In this document: positions 59,291 to 64,000 of the stretch, one piece after another | Layout: every line of letters starts with the position of its first letter | Numbering within the stretch: position 1 is the stretch's first letter | Source: Lachnoclostridium sp. An181 | Lineage (GTDB): Bacteria; Bacillota; Clostridia; Lachnospirales; Lachnospiraceae | Direction: 5' to 3' | Assembly: GCF_002160325.1 (NCBI RefSeq) | Contig: NZ_NFKJ01000008.1 | Location: 1-64,000, forward strand | DNA length: 64,000 nt | Program-made: the position numbers and the translations under genes | Notes under the pieces: generated by a model | What the model was told of the DNA's origin: nothing | The model's input: the letters and a program-made list of their open reading frames with translations, nothing else | Databases searched by the model: none

Positions 59291-59299
59291 TGCTATACT
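59291..59299 (+). promoter_or_regulatory. extended -10 promoter of tig
   Basis: TGC-TATACT (TATACT 59294-59299) without a good -35. About 95 bases of leader precede tig, with no clear structure. Confidence 0.5.
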
Positions 59300-59393
59300 A
59301 CTTCAATGACTGTGAGTATATAGAAAAGTCAGAAGATTAATTGTACCTTTCCGGGAATGACCGGGCGGATATATTTAAGGAGGAAAACGATAA

Positions 59394-60680
59394 ATGAGTT
59401 TACAAGTAGAAAACATGGAGAAGAACATGGCGAAACTTACAATCGAAGTTTCTGCTGAAGAGCTGGAGAAAGCGCTGCAGGGTGCATATTTAAAACAGAA
59501 AAATAAAATCAGCTTGCCAGGATTCCGCAAAGGAAAAGTACCGCGCAACATGATCGAAAAAATGTACGGCGTAGAAATTTTCTATGATGACGCAGCAAAC
59601 GCATTGATTCCAGAGCACTATGCAAAAGCATACGATGAGAGCGGACTGGAAATTGTATCACAGCCAACGATCAACGTAGTACAGATTGAAAAAGGAAAAC
59701 CTTTTATCTTCACAGCTGAGGTGGCTGTAAAACCAGAGGTTACCTTAGGTGAATACAAAGGATTGGAAGTTGATAAATACTCCAACAGAGTCACTCAGAA
59801 AGAAATTGATGAGAGACTTGCACAGGAGCAGGAGAAAAACGCAAGAACAGTTGCAGTAGAGGGACGTCCTGTTCAGGATAAAGATGAGGTTGTTCTTGAT
59901 TTTGAGGGATTTGTGGATGGAGTTGCTTTCGAAGGTGGAAAAGGTGAGAACTATTCACTCACAATCGGTTCCGGTACCTTTATTCCGGGATTTGAAGAAC
60001 AGCTTATCGGCGCTGAACCGGAAAAAGAAGTGGAAGTCAAAGTGACATTCCCGGAAGAGTACCATGCAAAAGATCTTGCAGGAAAAGAAGCAGTATTCAA
60101 ATGTACAGTACATGAAATTAAGGCAAAAGAGCTGCCGGAACTTGATGATGAATTTGCAGCAGAGATTTCAGAGTTTGAGACTTTGGATGAACTGAAAGCA
60201 GATATCAAAGCAAAAATCAAAGAAAAGAAAGTTAACGATGGTAAGAGAAATCAGGAAGACCAGGCAGTTGCAAAGGCAGTGGAAAATGCGACAATGGAGA
60301 TTCCTGAGGCAATGATCGATACACAGGCGAGACAGTTTGTGGATGATTTTGCAAGAAGACTTCAGGCACAGGGACTTACCATGGAGCAGTATGCACAGTT
60401 TACAGGGATGACACTTGACAAGATGATGGAAGAGTTCAGACCGCAGGCATTAAAACGCATTCAGACAAGGCTTATTCTTGAGGCGATTGTAAAAGCAGAG
60501 AACATTGAAGTCAGTGAAGAGAGAATGAACGAAGAGTTCGAAAAGATGGCCAAGGCTTACCAGATGGAAACTGACAAGCTGAAATCTCTGATGGGAGAAA
60601 AAGAAGTTGAGCAGATGAAGATGGACATTGCAGTGCAGGATGCAGTGACATTGCTTGTAGATGCGGCAGTAGAAAAATAG
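59394..60680 (+). CDS. tig: Trigger factor
   Basis: Ribosome-bound chaperone and prolyl isomerase, 428 residues. The N-terminal ribosome-binding domain carries the signature GFRKGKVPRN. The FKBP-type isomerase domain (about 150-245) has DEVVLDFEGFVDG and FIPGFEEQLIGAE, and the C-terminal helical arms follow. TTAAGGAGG precedes the ATG. It heads the tig-clpP-clpX-lon cluster found in many bacteria. Confidence 0.97.
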   Translation: MSLQVENMEKNMAKLTIEVSAEELEKALQGAYLKQKNKISLPGFRKGKVPRNMIEKMYGVEIFYDDAANALIPEHYAKAYDESGLEIVSQPTINVVQIEKGKPFIFTAEVAVKPEVTLGEYKGLEVDKYSNRVTQKEIDERLAQEQEKNARTVAVEGRPVQDKDEVVLDFEGFVDGVAFEGGKGENYSLTIGSGTFIPGFEEQLIGAEPEKEVEVKVTFPEEYHAKDLAGKEAVFKCTVHEIKAKELPELDDEFAAEISEFETLDELKADIKAKIKEKKVNDGKRNQEDQAVAKAVENATMEIPEAMIDTQARQFVDDFARRLQAQGLTMEQYAQFTGMTLDKMMEEFRPQALKRIQTRLILEAIVKAENIEVSEERMNEEFEKMAKAYQMETDKLKSLMGEKEVEQMKMDIAVQDAVTLLVDAAVEK

Positions 60681-60707
60681 GATGGCCGCAGATTTAGGAG
60701 GTAGAAC

Positions 60708-61289
60708 ATGAGCTTAGTACCATATGTCATTGAACAAACAAGCCGTGGAGAACGCTCTTACGACATTTATTCAAGATTATTAAAAGACAGAATCATTTTT
60801 CTGGGTGAAGAAGTGACGGATGTATCCGCAAACCTTATTGTTTCACAGCTGTTATTTTTGGAGGCGGAAGACCCGGATCGCGACATCCAGTTTTATATCA
60901 ACAGCCCTGGCGGCTCCGTGACGGCAGGACTGGCTATTTACGATACGATGCAGTATATTAAGTGTGATGTCTCAACTATTTGTATGGGAATGGCAGCGAG
61001 TATGGGTTCATTCCTTCTCGCAGGAGGAGCGAAAGGAAAGCGTCTTGCGCTTCCGAATGCGGAGATCATGATTCATCAGCCTTCAGGAGGGGCGCAGGGA
61101 CAGGCGACGGAGATTCAGATCGCTGCAGAGCACATCCTGAAGACTCGCCGGAAACTGAATGAGATTCTGGCACAGAATACGGGACAGAGTCTTGAGCAGA
61201 TTCAGATTGACACGGAGAGGGATAACTTCATGTCTGCACAGGAAGCAAAAGAATATGGTTTGATCGACAGTGTGATCACAAACCGGTAA
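60708..61289 (+). CDS. clpP: ATP-dependent Clp protease proteolytic subunit
   Basis: Serine protease that forms the two-ring barrel used by ClpX and other Clp ATPases. The 193 residues contain the catalytic triad Ser98 (MAASMGS), His123 (MIHQPSGG) and Asp172 (TERDNF). The N-terminus ([19 protein letters not shown]) is typical. TAGGAGG precedes the ATG. It lies 27 bases after tig and 67 before clpX. Confidence 0.98.
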   Translation: MSLVPYVIEQTSRGERSYDIYSRLLKDRIIFLGEEVTDVSANLIVSQLLFLEAEDPDRDIQFYINSPGGSVTAGLAIYDTMQYIKCDVSTICMGMAASMGSFLLAGGAKGKRLALPNAEIMIHQPSGGAQGQATEIQIAAEHILKTRRKLNEILAQNTGQSLEQIQIDTERDNFMSAQEAKEYGLIDSVITNR

Positions 61290-61296
61290 TATAAAA

Positions 61297-61340
61297 TCAC
61301 GAAGGGGTTGTTCCAAAAGGAGCATCCCCTTTCCGTGTAA
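61297..61340 (+). other. hairpin between clpP and clpX
   Basis: CACG-A-AGGGG pairs with CCCC-TTTC-CGTG, with an inner TTCC/GGA stem. A-rich sequence follows instead of T residues, so it is not a standard terminator. It may protect the clpP transcript or act as a processing site. Confidence 0.4.
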
Positions 61341-61356
61341 AAAAAGAGGTGATAAA

Positions 61357-62607
61357 ATGGCAGGAAAATTGAACGAAGTAATTCGGTGTTCTTTTTGTAA
61401 TAAATCACAGGCGCAGGTCAGGAAACTGATCGCAGGTCCAAACGGCGTTTTTATCTGCGATGAGTGTGTGGAAACCTGTTCTGAGATCATTGAAGAGGAA
61501 TTTGAGGAAGAAGAAAAGGAAGAAAAGATGGATGCCATCAATCTTCTGAAACCGGAAGAGATCAAAGCGTTTTTGGACGATTATGTGATCGGACAGGATG
61601 AGGCAAAAAAGGTGCTGGCAGTTGCAGTGTACAATCACTATAAGCGGATTTTGGCCGGAAGAAACCTTGGTATGGAACTGCAAAAGAGCAATATACTTAT
61701 GCTCGGCCCTACAGGAAGCGGAAAAACACTTCTTGCACAGACGCTGGCAAAGATATTGAATGTACCGTTCGCCATTGCAGATGCAACAGCTTTGACAGAG
61801 GCCGGATATGTGGGTGAGGATGTGGAGAACATTCTCCTCAAATTGATCCAGGCTGCAGACGGCGATATCGAGCGCGCGGAGTATGGAATTATCTATATTG
61901 ACGAGATTGACAAGATTACGAGAAAATCAGAGAATCCTTCGATCACAAGGGATGTCTCGGGGGAGGGCGTGCAGCAGGCTCTTCTTAAAATTGTTGAGGG
62001 GACAGTTGCATCCGTGCCTCCGCAGGGCGGAAGAAAGCATCCGCACCAGGAACTGATACAGATAGACACAACAAATATTCTCTTTATCTGCGGCGGAGCT
62101 TTTGAAGGAATTGAAAAGATGATTGAAACCAGAATGGACAGAAAGTCTATTGGATTCAATGCACAGATTGCATCCAAACATGAGGAGAATGTGGATATCC
62201 TTTTGGAAAATGTTCTTCCCCAGGATTTGGTAAAATATGGGCTGATTCCAGAATTGGTAGGACGTGTGCCGGTGACTGTGTCACTGCACCTTTTAGATAA
62301 GGACGCTCTGATGAAAATTTTGGTTGAGCCGAAAAACGCGATAGTGAAACAGTATCAGAAATTGATGGAGCTTGACGATGTTGAGCTGAAATTTGACGAT
62401 GATGCCTTGGAAGCGATCGCTGATCTTTCTATACGCAGAAAGACGGGAGCCAGAGGGCTGCGCGCGATCATGGAGAATATCATGATGGATACCATGTATC
62501 ATGCACCGTCAGATGAGAGCATCCGTACATGCAGGATTACAAAAGAAGTGGTGGAGGAAGGAAAAGAACCACTTTACAATCAGGATACAGTTTCAGAAAG
62601 TGCGTAA
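61357..62607 (+). CDS. clpX: ATP-dependent Clp protease ATP-binding subunit ClpX
   Basis: AAA unfoldase that feeds substrates into ClpP. The 416 residues start with the zinc-binding domain: CSFC near residue 10 and CDEC near residue 34. Next come the AAA core with Walker A GPTGSGKT and Walker [10 protein letters not shown], the IGF-type ClpP-docking loop region (KSIGFNAQ), and the sensor [25 protein letters not shown] is the ribosome site. Confidence 0.98.
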   Translation: MAGKLNEVIRCSFCNKSQAQVRKLIAGPNGVFICDECVETCSEIIEEEFEEEEKEEKMDAINLLKPEEIKAFLDDYVIGQDEAKKVLAVAVYNHYKRILAGRNLGMELQKSNILMLGPTGSGKTLLAQTLAKILNVPFAIADATALTEAGYVGEDVENILLKLIQAADGDIERAEYGIIYIDEIDKITRKSENPSITRDVSGEGVQQALLKIVEGTVASVPPQGGRKHPHQELIQIDTTNILFICGGAFEGIEKMIETRMDRKSIGFNAQIASKHEENVDILLENVLPQDLVKYGLIPELVGRVPVTVSLHLLDKDALMKILVEPKNAIVKQYQKLMELDDVELKFDDDALEAIADLSIRRKTGARGLRAIMENIMMDTMYHAPSDESIRTCRITKEVVEEGKEPLYNQDTVSESA

Positions 62608-62617
62608 GAATACACAC

Positions 62618-62657
62618 GGGGGTGTTGTGAAATCTATGTTTTACAACACCCTCTTTT
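62618..62657 (+). terminator. Terminator between clpX and lon
   Basis: GGGTGTTGT and ACAACACCC pair (9 bp, extended by AAA/TTT) around a 6-base loop, followed by TCTTTT. Confidence 0.75.
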
Positions 62658-62676
62658 AGACAAGGAGTTGCAGAAC

Positions 62677-64000
62677 ATGAGTGAAAAGAAAAAGAAACTT
62701 CCAGTGATTGCTCTGCGCGGGATGACAGTGATGCCCCGGATGGTGATCCATTTTGACATCAGCCGTACAAAGTCTATAAAAGCGGCGGAATATGCCATGG
62801 ACACAGAACAGATGATTTTTCTGACAGCCCAGAAATCTACACAGACAGAGGATCCTGGACTTGACGACATCTATGAGGTGGGGGTGATCGCATCTGTCAA
62901 TCAGCTTGCAAAGCTGCCGAAACATATATTAAGGGTACTGGTCAGCGGCGAACAAAGGGCGCGTATCGTAAAGATGAACCAAACAGAGCCTTTTATGGAG
63001 GCAGAGGTGGAGATTCTGGAGGATACAGGACTGGATGAGGAAAACGAGCTGAGCAGAGAGGCAATGTTAAGAGGGCTTAAGGACGTCTATTTGGAGTACT
63101 GCTTAAAGATGCCAAAGATGGGAAGGGAAAGTGCCATGCAGATCATGGAAACCGATGATCTGAAAAAACTGGTGGATGAGATTGCGGCCAATGTCCCTCT
63201 GCACTATAAAGAACTTCAGGAGATCCTGGAAAAGGACAGCCTCATAGAGCGGTATGAATTTCTGCTATATAAACTGGTGAATGAAATCCAGATCATGAGG
63301 TTAAAAGCGGACATTCAGGAAAAAGTAAAGGAAAGAGTAGATAAAAATCAAAGAGAATACATTTTAAGAGAGCAGCTGAAACTCATCCGCGAGGAATTGG
63401 GGGAGGACAACGCCTTTTCCGATGCGGATGAATTTGAGGAGCAGGCAAAAAATTTGAAGGCCCCGGAGGAAGTAAAGAACAAACTGTTAAAAGAGATTTC
63501 CAGGTTTCGTAATACAATGAACAACCCTTCGGAGAACGGAGTGATTCGTACATATATTGAGACTATGCTGGAGATGCCGTGGGACAGGACCGTTCCGGAT
63601 GAACACGACCTTGCCCATGCAAAAGAAGTTTTGGAAGAAGACCATTACGGACTTACCAAGGTTAAGGAAAGAGTGTTGGAATTCATGGCAGTGCGCGCCC
63701 TTGCGCCAAAGGGAAACAGCCCGATCCTATGTCTTGTGGGGCCTCCGGGAACCGGGAAGACTTCAATCGCAAAATCTTTGGCAAGGGCAATGGGAAAACC
63801 GTATGTCCGGATTTCTCTTGGCGGTGTGCGCGATGAAGCAGAGATCCGGGGCCACAGAAAAACGTATGTGGGCTCCATGCCGGGAAGGATTGCAAATGCA
63901 ATGAAGAGCGCAGGGGTGAAAAATCCTTTGATTCTTTTGGATGAAATTGACAAAGTGAGCACAGATTATAAAGGAGATACATTTTCAGCGCTCCTGGAAG
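62677..64000 (+). CDS. lon: Lon protease, N-terminal part (cut by window end)
   Basis: ATP-dependent protease of damaged and regulatory proteins. The 441 codons in view are open to the window edge. They cover the N-terminal substrate-binding domain (LPVIALRGMTVMPRMVIHF near the start), the coiled-coil linker (REYILREQLKLIREELGED) and the beginning of the AAA domain with Walker A GPPGTGKT and Walker B ILLDEIDK. The Ser-Lys protease domain would lie beyond 64000. AAGGAGTTG precedes the ATG; a terminator separates it from clpX. Confidence 0.96.
   Translation, partial: MSEKKKKLPVIALRGMTVMPRMVIHFDISRTKSIKAAEYAMDTEQMIFLTAQKSTQTEDPGLDDIYEVGVIASVNQLAKLPKHILRVLVSGEQRARIVKMNQTEPFMEAEVEILEDTGLDEENELSREAMLRGLKDVYLEYCLKMPKMGRESAMQIMETDDLKKLVDEIAANVPLHYKELQEILEKDSLIERYEFLLYKLVNEIQIMRLKADIQEKVKERVDKNQREYILREQLKLIREELGEDNAFSDADEFEEQAKNLKAPEEVKNKLLKEISRFRNTMNNPSENGVIRTYIETMLEMPWDRTVPDEHDLAHAKEVLEEDHYGLTKVKERVLEFMAVRALAPKGNSPILCLVGPPGTGKTSIAKSLARAMGKPYVRISLGGVRDEAEIRGHRKTYVGSMPGRIANAMKSAGVKNPLILLDEIDKVSTDYKGDTFSALLE

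Overview
The window is a compact, gene-dense stretch of a low-to-mid GC Gram-positive anaerobe. I place it in the Clostridia, most likely a gut Lachnospiraceae. The grounds are strong AGGAGG ribosome binding sites before nearly every gene, secreted glycosidases with FIVAR repeats and a KTGD-type C-terminal anchor, HPr kinase, a glycyl-radical (anaerobic) ribonucleotide reductase, a DUF1846 protein and a PheB-type ACT protein. The species cannot be named from the sequence alone. No phage, insertion sequence, CRISPR array or tRNA gene was seen.

Region by region: (1) 1-500: the last ~30 bases of a 23S rRNA gene, a terminator, and a non-coding stretch leading to the first promoter. (2) 0.5-12.3 kb: a carbohydrate-use locus with a cell-surface GH3 glycosidase of permuted domain order, a very large multi-domain GH2 beta-galactosidase-like enzyme, a ROK-family repressor and an unrecognised protein. 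(3) 12.4-17.1 kb: a MarR regulator with a palindromic operator candidate and a heterodimeric ABC exporter. (4) 17.1-24.8 kb: DUF1846 protein, FtsH, UvrC, HPr kinase and ROK glucokinase. (5) 24.8-29.4 kb: class A penicillin-binding protein, YigZ-type protein, two small unknown proteins and a HAD phosphatase. (6) 29.4-33.6 kb: NrdG, NrdD with a C-terminal redoxin domain, and a thioredoxin reductase, with paired NrdR-box-like sites upstream of nrdD. (7) 33.6-44.7 kb: PurF, CarA, a Na/Pi cotransporter, a small protein with a TTG start, a PTS IIC-like permease, a small alarmone synthetase, long HPF, a PAP2 phosphatase, TypA and an SSB-like protein. (8) 44.7-49.2 kb: DapA-DapB, a lipoprotein, ProC, cyclophilin and a eukaryotic-type HisA. 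(9) 49.3-57.4 kb: SecA, release factor 2 with its programmed +1 frameshift, then an ACT-domain protein, homoserine dehydrogenase, a phosphoglycerate-mutase-like probable homoserine kinase, and aspartate kinase. (10) 57.4-64.0 kb: CYTH protein, DJ-1/PfpI protein, an anchored unknown, then tig-clpP-clpX-lon, with lon cut by the window end.

The genes form several working sets. The GH3/GH2/ROK block is a surface glycan-degrading unit with its own regulator. HPr kinase and glucokinase belong to carbon control and hexose entry. DapA/DapB, Hom, the proposed homoserine kinase and LysC cover much of the aspartate family of amino acids. NrdG/NrdD/TrxB form a deoxyribonucleotide supply that appears to carry its own thiol reductant. 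Tig/ClpP/ClpX/Lon and FtsH handle folding and proteolysis. Many promoters read here are sigma-A type with an extended -10 (TGn). The observation I consider most worth following is the NrdD-redoxin fusion next to a thioredoxin reductase and behind two NrdR boxes 32 bp apart. No wholly new multi-gene system is evident.
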